Source: SZUA-444 sp965226565 (lineage in GTDB: Bacteria > Bacillota > Clostridia > Oscillospirales > Ruminococcaceae). From it: DNA of 64,000 bases. Positions 7,908 to 15,908 of the stretch are shown here, in pieces. The notes beneath the pieces are model-generated. The model saw only the letters and a program-made list of their open reading frames with translations. It was not told where the DNA came from and searched no databases. The stretch is from contig CBDDDI010000004.1 of assembly GCA_965226565.1 (NCBI GenBank), forward strand, positions 558,001 to 622,000. Reading direction: 5' to 3'. Each line of letters opens with the position of its first letter. Position 1 is the stretch's first letter. The position numbers were made by a program, and so were the translations under genes.

Positions 7908-8267
7908 ATGGTGAAAAAGCTTGATAGAGCAGCAGCTAGGCTAAAAAGGCATCGTCGAGTTCGTGGAAAAATTTCAGGAACAGCTGATTGTCCTCGCCTT
8001 AATGTATTCCGCTCCTCAAAGCATATATACGCACAGCTTATTGATGATATCAACGGAGTTACCTTGGCTTCAGCATCAAGTATGTCTAAAGATTTTGAAG
8101 GTAATGGTGGTAATAAAGAAGGTGCACGCATAGTTGGAAAAATGCTAGCTGAAACTGCACAATCAAAAGGTATAGTTAATGTTGCTTTCGACAGAGGCGG
8201 ATATCTTTACCACGGTCGTATTCAGGAATTAGCTGAAGGAGCTCGCGAAGGCGGACTCAAGTTCTAA
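7908..8267 (+). CDS. rplR: 50S ribosomal protein L18
   Basis: 119 residues, a 5S rRNA-binding protein of the central protuberance. RVRGKISGTADCPRLNVFRS near the N-terminus and the C-terminal FDRGGYLYHGRI motif identify it. AAAGGAGTG precedes the ATG. Confidence 0.97.
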   Translation: MVKKLDRAAARLKRHRRVRGKISGTADCPRLNVFRSSKHIYAQLIDDINGVTLASASSMSKDFEGNGGNKEGARIVGKMLAETAQSKGIVNVAFDRGGYLYHGRIQELAEGAREGGLKF

Positions 8268-8283
8268 AGAGGAGGTAATACGT

Positions 8284-8784
8284 TTGGCTTTAATAGATGC
8301 TTCAACACTTGAACTTAGTGAAAAAGTCGTTGCTATAAATCGTGTTTCCAAAACAGTTAAAGGTGGTAGAATCTTTAAGTTTGCAGCATTAGTTGTTGTA
8401 GGAGATGGCAATGGCACAGTAGGATTTGGAATTGGTAAAGCAGGAGAAGTTCCTGACGCAATCCGTAAAGGAATTGAAGATGCTAAGAAAAATCTAGTAA
8501 AAGTTTCACTAAGAGGAACAACAATTCCACACGAAATTATTGGTGCATTCGGAGCTGGTAGAGTATTAATGAAACCTGCAGCACCAGGTACTGGTGTAAT
8601 CGCAGGCGGACCAGTTCGTGCTGTAATTGAAGTAGCAGGAATTAAGGATATTAGAACAAAGTCACTTCGTTCTAACAATCCATGTAACGTAGTAAGAGCT
8701 ACAATAGAAGGTCTAAAATCTTGTAAATCAGCTGCAGAAGTAGCTGCAAAAAGAGGAAAGACAATTAAGGAAATTTTAGGTTAA
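8284..8784 (+). CDS. rpsE: 30S ribosomal protein S5, TTG start
   Basis: 166 residues. A double-stranded-RNA-binding-like N-terminal domain (VVVGDGNGTVGFGIGKA, about residues 38-54) and the C-terminal S5 fold are complete. S5 acts in decoding accuracy and mRNA unwinding at the entry channel. The only start consistent with AGAGGAGGT (8269-8277) is TTG at 8284, uncommon for an abundant protein. Confidence 0.95.
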   Translation: MALIDASTLELSEKVVAINRVSKTVKGGRIFKFAALVVVGDGNGTVGFGIGKAGEVPDAIRKGIEDAKKNLVKVSLRGTTIPHEIIGAFGAGRVLMKPAAPGTGVIAGGPVRAVIEVAGIKDIRTKSLRSNNPCNVVRATIEGLKSCKSAAEVAAKRGKTIKEILG

Positions 8785-8797
8785 GGAGGATAAAGCT

Positions 8798-8980
8798 ATG
8801 GCAAATACAGTTAAAATTACATTGGTTAAGAGCCTTGTAGGAAGAACAGAGAAACAAATTGCTACTGCACGTTCTCTTGGACTTAAAAAAATTAGGCAAG
8901 AAACAATTCAGCCTAATAATGATCAAACTCAAGGCAAGATTAAAAAAATATCCCACCTTATCGAGGTAACCGAAGCGTAA
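8798..8980 (+). CDS. rpmD: 50S ribosomal protein L30
   Basis: 60 residues. KITLVKSLVGRTEKQIATARSLGL (shown in part by VKSLVGR and ARSLGL) is the family pattern. It is absent from some bacterial lineages but retained here in its standard place between rpsE and rplO. AAGGAGG lies 9 bases before the ATG. Confidence 0.95.
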   Translation: MANTVKITLVKSLVGRTEKQIATARSLGLKKIRQETIQPNNDQTQGKIKKISHLIEVTEA

Positions 8981-9002
8981 AGCAAGGAGGAGGTGCGAAC
9001 AA

Positions 9003-9443
9003 ATGAAATTACATGAATTATCACCAGCGGAAGGTTCTAATAAAGAATCAAAGCGTATAGGAAGAGGACATGGTTCAGGTCAAGGTAAAACTGCAGGTAA
9101 AGGTCACAAAGGACAAAATGCACGTTCTGGTGGCGGAGTTAGACCAGGATTTGAAGGTGGACAAATGCCTTTAGCAAGAAGAATTCCTAAGCGTGGTTTC
9201 AACAATATATTTGGTACAAAGTATGCTACAGTAAATGTATCAGATCTTGAAAAATTTGTTGATGGAACTGAAGTAAATGAAGAACTTCTACTTGCAGCAG
9301 GTCTTTTAAAGAAAACTTGTGATGGCATCAAAGTTTTAGGAAATGGCGAACTAACAAAAAAATTGACAGTAAAAGTAGCTGCATTTTCAAAAAGTGCAAA
9401 AGAAAAAATTGAAAAAGCAGGTGGGAAGGCGGAGGTGATTTAG
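9003..9443 (+). CDS. rplO: 50S ribosomal protein L15
   Basis: 146 residues. Glycine/basic-rich N-terminal extension (GRGHGSGQGKTAGKGHKGQ, about residues 22-40) that threads into 23S rRNA, followed by the globular domain. Late 50S assembly protein. The gene ends one base before the secY start (TAGTGTG), so SecY synthesis is probably coupled to it. Confidence 0.97.
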   Translation: MKLHELSPAEGSNKESKRIGRGHGSGQGKTAGKGHKGQNARSGGGVRPGFEGGQMPLARRIPKRGFNNIFGTKYATVNVSDLEKFVDGTEVNEELLLAAGLLKKTCDGIKVLGNGELTKKLTVKVAAFSKSAKEKIEKAGGKAEVI

Positions 9444-9444
9444 T

Positions 9445-10761
9445 GTGAATATAATACAGACATTCCGTAATGCATGGAAAGTTCCTGAACTTAAAAAGAA
9501 GTTATTATTCACATTATTCATTATTCTAATTTTCAGACTAGGTGTTGCAATCACGGTTCCATTTTTGAATCCAGATGTAATGTCAAAGATGTTAGCTGGA
9601 GGTGGCGATGGAGGAATACTAAGTTATCTAGATATGATATCTGGTGGTTCTTTTTCAAAGTCAACAATTTTTGCATTATCAGTAACACCATATATTAACG
9701 CATCAATTATTATGCAGTTATTATCATATGCATTACCTCCACTAGAGAGAATGCAAAAAGAAGGACCTGAAGGAAGAAAGAAGATTAACAAAATTACTCG
9801 ATTTGTTTCTTTAGGAATCTCAGTATTACTTTCAGTAGCTTATTATTATATGCTTAAAAATCGAGGCGCTTTAACTTATACAGAAGGCGTAAGCGGAATT
9901 TTTTCTTCAATAGTAATTATTCTTTGCTTTGTTGCAGGTGCAGCTTTAATTGTATGGTTAGGTGATCAAATTAATGAGCATGGTATAGGAAACGGAATTT
10001 CAATAATTCTATTTGCAAGTATCATAGCAAGAGGTCCAGCTGAAATATTAAACCTAATTAAAAACATAAGTATTGACGATGGTTCAGTAATATATGTACC
10101 TTTAATTTTGATAATATTCTTGTTAATGATAGCATTCATTATATTAATGAATAATGCAGAACGTCGTATACCAATACAATATGCAAAACGAGTTGTTGGA
10201 AGAAAAATGTATGGTGGTCAAAACACAAACATACCAATTAAAGTTGCAATGAGTGGTGTAATGCCAATCATCTTTGCAATGTCATTTATGTCTTTGCCAC
10301 AAACATTACAATTATTTATTGGAGAGCCATCAACAAATCCAACAGGTTTCTGGGCGAATTTTTATGCAGGATTTTTAAAATTCTTTAATTTTAGAAGCGT
10401 ATGGTATGCAGTAATTTATTTCTTACTAATTATAGGATTTAATTATTTCTATGTATCAATGCAGTATAATCCGATACAAATTGCTAACGATCTTCGTCAA
10501 AACAACGGAGGTATTCCAGGAATAAGACCAGGAAAACCAACATCTGATTTTATTCAAAGAGTATTATCAAAGATAACATTATTAGGTGCATTTTTCCTTG
10601 GTGTAATTGCTATTTTGCCAATATTCTTCAATATGGCAACAGGTTTAAATGTAGCAATGGGTGGTACATCAATTCTGATCGTAGTAGGTGTTGCGCTTGA
10701 AACAGTAAGAACACTTGAATCACAAATGATGATGCGCCATCACAAAGGATTTCTTGAATAA
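9445..10761 (+). CDS. secY: Protein translocase subunit SecY
   Basis: 438 residues with about ten hydrophobic membrane segments, the channel of the Sec translocon in the cytoplasmic membrane. SVTPYINASIIMQLL (plug/TM2 region, about residues 90-104) and RIPIQYAKR (cytoplasmic loop, about 239-247) are hallmarks. GTG start at 9445 behind GGAGGTG. Partners SecE and SecG are not in this window. Confidence 0.97.
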   Translation: MNIIQTFRNAWKVPELKKKLLFTLFIILIFRLGVAITVPFLNPDVMSKMLAGGGDGGILSYLDMISGGSFSKSTIFALSVTPYINASIIMQLLSYALPPLERMQKEGPEGRKKINKITRFVSLGISVLLSVAYYYMLKNRGALTYTEGVSGIFSSIVIILCFVAGAALIVWLGDQINEHGIGNGISIILFASIIARGPAEILNLIKNISIDDGSVIYVPLILIIFLLMIAFIILMNNAERRIPIQYAKRVVGRKMYGGQNTNIPIKVAMSGVMPIIFAMSFMSLPQTLQLFIGEPSTNPTGFWANFYAGFLKFFNFRSVWYAVIYFLLIIGFNYFYVSMQYNPIQIANDLRQNNGGIPGIRPGKPTSDFIQRVLSKITLLGAFFLGVIAILPIFFNMATGLNVAMGGTSILIVVGVALETVRTLESQMMMRHHKGFLE

Positions 10762-10781
10762 TTAAGGAGATAAAAAATACT

Positions 10782-11414
10782 ATGAACTTAATTTTACTAG
10801 GAGCTCCAGGAGCAGGAAAAGGAACACAAGCAGAAGTAATTTGTGAAGCGTTAAAAATTCCTGCAATATCAACAGGTAATATAATACGTGAAGCGTTAAA
10901 AAATGAAACTGAAACAGGATTAAAAGCAAAAGCTTTTATGGATGAAGGAAAACTAGTTCCTGATGAAATCGTAATTGACATAATTAAAGAGAGATTATCT
11001 TTTGATGATTGTCAAAATGGATTTATTCTTGATGGTTTTCCAAGAACAGTTCCACAAGCAGAAGCTCTTGATAAAATGGGCGTGAGAATTGACAAAGTTG
11101 TTGAAATTTACGTGCCAGACGAAAAAATCGAGTCAAGACTTTCAGGAAGACGTGTTTGTGAAAAATGCGGAGCATCATATCATACTTTATATAAACCAAC
11201 AAAGATTGATGGAAAATGCAATCTATGTGATGGTAACACAGTAATAAGAAAAGATGACGAACCTGAAACAGTCAAAGCAAGATTAAAAGTATATCATGAG
11301 CAAACAGCTCCACTAAAAGGATATTATCAAAATCAAGGTAAATTAATTACAGTTGAGGGTCAAGAGGAAGTATCAGATACATCAAAACTAACTCTAAAAG
11401 CAATCGAGGCGTAA
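10782..11414 (+). CDS. adk: Adenylate kinase, zinc-lid type
   Basis: 210 residues. Interconverts ATP + AMP and 2 ADP in the cytoplasm. P-loop GAPGAGKGTQ (residues 7-16), AMP-site DGFPRT (about 84-89), and a lid containing CEKC and, 16 residues on, CNLC, i.e. the four-cysteine zinc form common in Gram-positives. Standard neighbour of secY and map. Confidence 0.97.
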   Translation: MNLILLGAPGAGKGTQAEVICEALKIPAISTGNIIREALKNETETGLKAKAFMDEGKLVPDEIVIDIIKERLSFDDCQNGFILDGFPRTVPQAEALDKMGVRIDKVVEIYVPDEKIESRLSGRRVCEKCGASYHTLYKPTKIDGKCNLCDGNTVIRKDDEPETVKARLKVYHEQTAPLKGYYQNQGKLITVEGQEEVSDTSKLTLKAIEA

Positions 11415-11418
11415 TTAT

Positions 11419-12165
11419 ATGATTATTGTAAAATCCAATAAAGAAATAGAATTAATGAAGAAAGCTGGAAATATTACAGCCAACGCATTAATGACAGCAA
11501 AAGAATCAGTTAAGCCAGGCATGACAACTTATGAGCTTGATAAAATAATAAATAGGTACATTACTTCACACGGAGCTATTCCATCATTTTTGGGATATAA
11601 CGGATTTAAAGGAAGTGCATGCATTTCAATTAATGACGAAGTAATACATGGTATTCCAGGGCCTAGAAAGATTTTAGATGGCGATATAGTAAGTGTAGAT
11701 GTTGGAGCTTATATAAATGGATATCACGGAGATTCTGCAAAGACTTTTGCTGTCGGAGATATCTCCGATGAAGCTAAAAAGTTGATGGCAAGTACAGAAG
11801 AAAGCCTTCATGAAGCTATAAAGATTGCCAAACCAGGCATGAGAATAGGTGATTTGGGAGCAATTATTCAAGAGTACAATGAATCAAGAGGATATTCAAT
11901 AGTCCGAGAGTTTATTGGTCATGGAGTAGGAAAAGATCTTCATGAAGAGCCTGAAGTTCCAAACTTCGGTAAAGCAGGAAGAGGACCAAGATTGGTAGCT
12001 GGAATGGTTATTGCAATCGAACCTATGGTAAACCAAGGAACTGCCGGAGTAGACGTAATGGGAGATGGATGGACTGTCAAAACAAGAGATGGAAAATTAT
12101 CTGCTCATTTTGAACACACTATTGCAATTACAGCTAACGGAGCGGTTATATTAACACAACCGTAA
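11419..12165 (+). CDS. map: Methionine aminopeptidase, type I
   Basis: 248 residues. Removes the initiator methionine from nascent proteins after deformylation. The dinuclear metal site is traceable: two Asp in VDVGAYINGYHGDSA, His in GHGVGKDLHEEP, Glu in AIEPM and Glu in HFEHT. Only four bases separate it from adk, with GAGG in the adk tail as likely binding site. Confidence 0.96.
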   Translation: MIIVKSNKEIELMKKAGNITANALMTAKESVKPGMTTYELDKIINRYITSHGAIPSFLGYNGFKGSACISINDEVIHGIPGPRKILDGDIVSVDVGAYINGYHGDSAKTFAVGDISDEAKKLMASTEESLHEAIKIAKPGMRIGDLGAIIQEYNESRGYSIVREFIGHGVGKDLHEEPEVPNFGKAGRGPRLVAGMVIAIEPMVNQGTAGVDVMGDGWTVKTRDGKLSAHFEHTIAITANGAVILTQP

Positions 12166-12177
12166 AGGAGGCAAATT

Positions 12178-12423
12178 GTGAAAAGTCTTTATGGTTCTGT
12201 TGTAAAATCACTTTCAGGTCATGATAAAAATTCATGGTATGTTATTGTGAAAAGTAATGAAAATTATGTATATATAGCGAATGGAAAAGAGCGAAAGCTA
12301 GAAAAACCGAAGCTTAAGAACATAAAACACATTGCTGTAAGCAACGAAGTGATAGATATTTCAGAAATAACAAACAAACAATTAAGAAAGCTTTTAAATG
12401 AGTTTAATGGACATTGTGAATAA
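12178..12423 (+). CDS. Small KOW/L14e-like RNA-binding protein
   Basis: 81 residues, basic. It resembles the KOW-domain RNA-binding proteins that many Bacillota encode between map and infA (similar to the eukaryotic L14e fold); the first 45 residues (GSVVKSLSGHDKNSWYVIV) fit an SH3-like KOW barrel. GTG start at 12178 follows AAAGGAGG. No experimentally defined role is known to me; a ribosome-associated function is inferred from fold and location. Confidence 0.75.
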   Translation: MKSLYGSVVKSLSGHDKNSWYVIVKSNENYVYIANGKERKLEKPKLKNIKHIAVSNEVIDISEITNKQLRKLLNEFNGHCE

Positions 12424-12483
12424 ATTTCGCAGTAATGTCCAAAACTTATAAAGCTAACCGTACCAATTCGGGGAGGTATAATC

Positions 12484-12702
12484 TTGTCAAAAGAAGATGT
12501 TATTGAACTAGAAGGAACCGTTTTAGAAGCGTTACCGAACGCTATGTTTCAGGTTGAACTTGCGAACGGTCATAAAATTCTAGCCCATGTTTCTGGGAAA
12601 TTAAGAATGAATTACATTCGAATAGTTCCTGGTGACAAGGTAACGGTTGAAATGTCACCTTATGATTTGTCAAAAGGTAGAATTACTTGGAGAGCAAAAT
12701 AA
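12484..12702 (+). CDS. infA: Translation initiation factor IF-1, TTG start
   Basis: 72 residues, exactly the IF-1 length. OB-fold protein occupying the A site during initiation. ALPNAMFQVELANGH and HVSGKLRMNYIRI are diagnostic. The start is TTG at 12484 behind GGGGAGGT (12471-12478); no in-frame ATG would give a full N-terminus. Confidence 0.95.
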   Translation: MSKEDVIELEGTVLEALPNAMFQVELANGHKILAHVSGKLRMNYIRIVPGDKVTVEMSPYDLSKGRITWRAK

Positions 12703-12736
12703 GGCGATAATCAAAACAAAAGTAATTTGGAAACGT

Positions 12737-12756
12737 CTCACAACAGAGATTGTGAG
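12737..12756 (+). promoter_or_regulatory. Hairpin in the infA-rpmJ gap
   Basis: CTCACAA (12737-12743) pairs perfectly with TTGTGAG (12750-12756) over a 6-base loop, ending 6 bases before the rpmJ AGGAGG. No T run follows, so it is not a terminator. It could affect rpmJ translation or mRNA processing. Confidence 0.45.
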
Positions 12757-12776
12757 TAAAATTAGGAGGTATTTCA

Positions 12777-12890
12777 ATGAAAGTAAGACCTTCGGTTAAG
12801 CCAATGTGCGAAAAATGCAAGGTTATTAAACGCAAAGGCAAAGTAATGGTTATTTGTCAAAACCCTAAGCATAAACAACGTCAGGGCTAA
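12777..12890 (+). CDS. rpmJ: 50S ribosomal protein L36, zinc form
   Basis: 37 codons translated by eye: begins MKVRPSVKPMCEKC and ends KHKQRQG before TAA at 12888-12890. Zinc ligands C11, C14, C27 and H32 are all present, making it the zinc-binding form. AGGAGG (12764-12769) precedes ATG 12777. Lies between infA and rpsM as in most Bacillota. Confidence 0.96.
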   Translation: MKVRPSVKPMCEKCKVIKRKGKVMVICQNPKHKQRQG

Positions 12891-12920
12891 TAGACCTATA
12901 AATGGAGGTGCAGCTATAAA

Positions 12921-13289
12921 ATGGCACGTATTGCTGGAATAGACTTACCAAAAAATAAAAGAGTTGAAATTGGATTAACTTACATTTTTGGTATTGGTCA
13001 ACAAACTGCAACAAAAATTCTAAACGCTACAGGCGTAAATCCTGATACAAGAGTAAAGGATTTAACAGAAGAAGATGTTGCGAAACTACGTGAGTATATT
13101 GATAAAAACATCATGGTGGAAGGTGATCTTAGAAGAAAAGTATCACTAAACATCAAGAGACTTGTTGAAATAGGATGCTATCGTGGCGTTCGTCATCGTA
13201 AAGGTCTTCCAGTAAGAGGACAAAGATCGAAGACAAATGCAAGAACACGAAAAGGACCTGTTAAAACAATTGCTAACAAGAAGAAGTAA
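12921..13289 (+). CDS. rpsM: 30S ribosomal protein S13
   Basis: 122 residues. Head protein contacting the P-site tRNA and bridging to L5. GIDLPKNKRVEIGLTYIFGIG and the basic tail RGQRSKTNARTRKG are typical. First gene of the alpha-operon segment; ATG 12921 follows TGGAGGTG. Confidence 0.97.
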   Translation: MARIAGIDLPKNKRVEIGLTYIFGIGQQTATKILNATGVNPDTRVKDLTEEDVAKLREYIDKNIMVEGDLRRKVSLNIKRLVEIGCYRGVRHRKGLPVRGQRSKTNARTRKGPVKTIANKKK

Positions 13290-13302
13290 GGAGGGATAGA
13301 AC

Positions 13303-13704
13303 ATGGCTCAAAAAGCAACTGCTAGAAAAAAAATCAGACGTCGTCGTGATAAAAAGAATATAGAAGTGGGAGCGGTTCATATCCAATCCACATTTAACAA
13401 CACTATAGTAACAATTACAGATTCACAAGGAAACACAATTTCTTGGGCTAGTGGAGGTGGATTAGGATTTAGAGGTTCTAAGAAATCTACTCCTTTCGCA
13501 GCACAAACAGCTGCAGAAACAGCTGCAAAAGCTGCTAAGGAACATGGTTTAAAAGTTGTAGAAGTATTTGTTAAAGGACCTGGAGCAGGTAGAGAAGCAG
13601 CTATTAGAGCTCTTCAAGCAGAGGATCTAGAAGTTAGACTAATCAAAGACGTAACTCCTATTCCTCATAATGGATGCCGTCCTCCAAAAAGAAGACGTGT
13701 CTAA
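13303..13704 (+). CDS. rpsK: 30S ribosomal protein S11
   Basis: 133 residues. Platform protein near the mRNA exit and E site. IQSTFNNTIVTITDSQGN (about residues 28-45) and the C-terminal IPHNGCRPPKRRRV are hallmark sequences. AAGGAGGGA precedes the ATG. Confidence 0.97.
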   Translation: MAQKATARKKIRRRRDKKNIEVGAVHIQSTFNNTIVTITDSQGNTISWASGGGLGFRGSKKSTPFAAQTAAETAAKAAKEHGLKVVEVFVKGPGAGREAAIRALQAEDLEVRLIKDVTPIPHNGCRPPKRRRV

Positions 13705-13728
13705 TTAACACTTAGGAGGTGTAACTAA

Positions 13729-14325
13729 ATGGCTTTAAATAAAGAACCAATTCTAAAAAAGTGTAAAAGTTTAGGAATTAGTCCTATGGTAATGGGTATT
13801 TCTAAGGAAACAAAGAGAGATCCAAATAAAAACAAAAGAAGAAAAGTATCTGAATATGGTTTACAGCTTAAAGAAAAGCAAAAGTTAAAATTCATATACG
13901 GAGTACTTGAAAAGCAATTCCATCACATTTTTGAACTTGCTGAAAAAGCAGAAGGTCAAGCTGGTGAAAACTTGCTAACATTGCTAGAATCAAGACTTGA
14001 TAACGTAGTTTTCAGAATGGGACTATCATTAACAAGACGTGAAGCAAGACAACTTGTAGTTCATGGCCATTTCCTAGTAAATGGATCAAGAGTTGACATT
14101 CCTTCATATAGAATTAAAGAAGGCGATGTAATCTCAGTAAAAGATAATAGCAAAAAAAGTCCAAAATTCAAAGAAGTAATTGAAACTACAAAAGGTAGAG
14201 TAATACCTCTTTGGATAGAGATGGATAAAGAAGCTTCAAGTGGTAAAATAGTACGTTTACCAAACAGAAGCGACATAGATTACGAAGTTGAAGAAACACT
14301 AATTGTTGAGCTTTACTCTAAGTAA
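13729..14325 (+). CDS. rpsD: 30S ribosomal protein S4, zinc-free variant
   Basis: 198 residues. Primary 16S-binding protein of the 30S body. The S4 RNA-binding domain (LESRLDNVVFRMGLSLTRREARQLVVHGH, in part) spans about residues 87-115. The N-terminus has a single cysteine (C12), so the usual four-cysteine site is missing; similar N-termini are widespread in Clostridia. Followed by a 139-base gap before rpoA. Confidence 0.96.
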   Translation: MALNKEPILKKCKSLGISPMVMGISKETKRDPNKNKRRKVSEYGLQLKEKQKLKFIYGVLEKQFHHIFELAEKAEGQAGENLLTLLESRLDNVVFRMGLSLTRREARQLVVHGHFLVNGSRVDIPSYRIKEGDVISVKDNSKKSPKFKEVIETTKGRVIPLWIEMDKEASSGKIVRLPNRSDIDYEVEETLIVELYSK

Positions 14326-14464
14326 TAATTTTTAGGCAAAGCGAAATTGATGTTTCAGTAGTAGTCTTTGTAAAAATTATAGCTTAGATATTTAGTGATA
14401 ATAGGTATACTAGTAAAGTAGATTATACGAAAATAAATGTAATTGCGAAACAGGAGGGTTTTAA

Positions 14465-15418
14465 ATGCTTGAGAAAATAGAAAAGCCGGAAATAGAAACA
14501 GCTGAACTCAAAGCCAACGGAACATATGGAAGATTTGTTCTTGGACCACTTGAGCGTGGCTATGGTACGACATTAGGCAACAGTCTAAGAAGAGTACTGC
14601 TCTCCTCGCTACCGGGTGTGGCCGTTAATTCTGTAAAGATTGACGGAATTCACCACGAATTATCAACAATTCCTGGGGTTAAGGAGGACGTAACCGAAAT
14701 TATTCTTAATCTTAAGGGCTTGACAGCTAAAATGTATGGGGACGGACCAAAGACAGTTTATATAGAAGCAGAAGGCGAGTGCGAAGTAACTGCCGGTGAT
14801 ATAAAAACTGATTCAGAAGTTGATATATTAGTTCCTGATATGCACATTGCAACACTTGGAGTGGGTGCGAAGCTTTTTATGGAAATAACTCTTGATAGAG
14901 GACGTGGATATTCATCTGCGGATAAAAATAAGCAATACACTCAAAACAGCATAGGTGTAATTGCAGTGGATAGCATATATACGCCAGTATTAAAGGTAAA
15001 CTACACAGTAGAAAATGCACGTGTAGGACAAATTACCGATTTTGACAAGCTTAACATAGAAGTATGGACTGACGGAACAATTTCCGCCAAAGAAGCTTTG
15101 TCATTAGCAGCCAAACTCCTCAACGAGCACCTAAATTTGTTTATCGACCTATCTGATGAACCTGTACTTGATACAATGATGGTTGAGAAAGATGACAAGG
15201 GCAAAGAAAAAATATTAGAGATGACCATTGAGGAACTTGACTTATCTGTGCGTTCATTCAACTGCCTAAAGCGTGCAGGAATAAATACAGTAAATGACTT
15301 AATAGAGAAGTCAGAAGAAGAAATGATGAAGGTTAGGAATCTTGGTAAAAAATCATTTGATGAAGTAAGAGAAAAGCTAGGATCATTAGGATTTTCTCTT
15401 ATAAGCGAAGAGGAATAA
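14465..15418 (+). CDS. rpoA: DNA-directed RNA polymerase subunit alpha
   Basis: 317 residues. The N-terminal dimerisation domain (GTTLGNSLRRVLLSSLPG, about residues 35-52) scaffolds the core enzyme, and the C-terminal domain (about 250-310, FNCLKRAGINTVNDLI and RNLGKKSFDEV) binds UP elements and activators. CAGGAGGG precedes ATG 14465. The gap in front contains TATACT (14406-14411) without a good -35, so a separate promoter is uncertain. Confidence 0.97.
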   Translation: MLEKIEKPEIETAELKANGTYGRFVLGPLERGYGTTLGNSLRRVLLSSLPGVAVNSVKIDGIHHELSTIPGVKEDVTEIILNLKGLTAKMYGDGPKTVYIEAEGECEVTAGDIKTDSEVDILVPDMHIATLGVGAKLFMEITLDRGRGYSSADKNKQYTQNSIGVIAVDSIYTPVLKVNYTVENARVGQITDFDKLNIEVWTDGTISAKEALSLAAKLLNEHLNLFIDLSDEPVLDTMMVEKDDKGKEKILEMTIEELDLSVRSFNCLKRAGINTVNDLIEKSEEEMMKVRNLGKKSFDEVREKLGSLGFSLISEEE

Positions 15419-15448
15419 CCTAAAACCAAAGGTAAGGAGTGAATATCT

Positions 15449-15790
15449 ATGCCAGGCACAAGAAAACTAGGTAGAACATCAGATCATAGAAAAGCAATGC
15501 TTAGAGCTATGGTGACATTTCTGCTTGAAAACGGTAAGATTGAAACAACTGTAACAAGAGCCAAAGAAGTTAGCGCTATGGCCGAGAAAATGATAACAAT
15601 CGGTAAAGCGAAAGACTTACACTCTAAGCGTCAAGTATTTGCATACGTAACAAAAGAAAGCGTAGCAAAGAAACTATTTGATGAAATTTCACCTAAATAC
15701 GCAGAGCGTAATGGTGGTTACACAAGAATAGTAAAAATTGGACCACGTCGTGGTGACGCAGCTGAAATGGCTATTATTGAGTTGGTATAA
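15449..15790 (+). CDS. rplQ: 50S ribosomal protein L17
   Basis: 113 residues. Lies near the tunnel exit. RKLGRTSDHRKAMLRAMVTFLLENGKIETT (seen as LGRTSDHRKAM and the ETTVTRAKE box) is characteristic. Last gene of the superoperon, closed 33 bases later by a strong terminator. The ecfA-type cobalt/energy-coupling genes that often follow rplQ in Bacillota are not here. Confidence 0.97.
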   Translation: MPGTRKLGRTSDHRKAMLRAMVTFLLENGKIETTVTRAKEVSAMAEKMITIGKAKDLHSKRQVFAYVTKESVAKKLFDEISPKYAERNGGYTRIVKIGPRRGDAAEMAIIELV

Positions 15791-15822
15791 ATATCAATTT
15801 ACTTAAGAAATATAGTTTAAAT

Positions 15823-15864
15823 AAAATCATACAAAGTCTCTACACTTTGTATGATTTTTGTTTT
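15823..15864 (+). terminator. Terminator of the ribosomal superoperon
   Basis: Arms 15823-15836 and 15845-15858 pair over 14 positions around an 8-base loop, continuing into a T-rich tract. Confidence 0.93.
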
Positions 15865-15876
15865 TGTATAAAAAAG

Positions 15877-15900
15877 ACCTCATGCAAATTCGCATGAGGT
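15877..15900 (-). terminator. Terminator of the galKTE operon
   Basis: Arms 15877-15885 and 15892-15900 (ACCTCATGC/GCATGAGGT) around a 6-base loop. Six A at 15870-15875 become the U tract on the minus strand. It stands back to back with the rplQ terminator. Confidence 0.88.
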
Positions 15901-15908
15901 TTAGTTAT

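Noticed and set aside
8229..8678. 149-codon minus-strand frame over rpsE
   Set aside because: Antisense of a clear ribosomal gene; Ala/Pro/Thr-rich composition typical of a reversed frame.
14326..14464. Promoter in front of rpoA
   Set aside because: TATACT at 14406 has no recognisable -35 at 16-18 bases.
15001..15459. 152-codon minus-strand frame over rpoA
   Set aside because: Antisense to the conserved C-terminal part of rpoA; Ser-rich shadow with no binding site.
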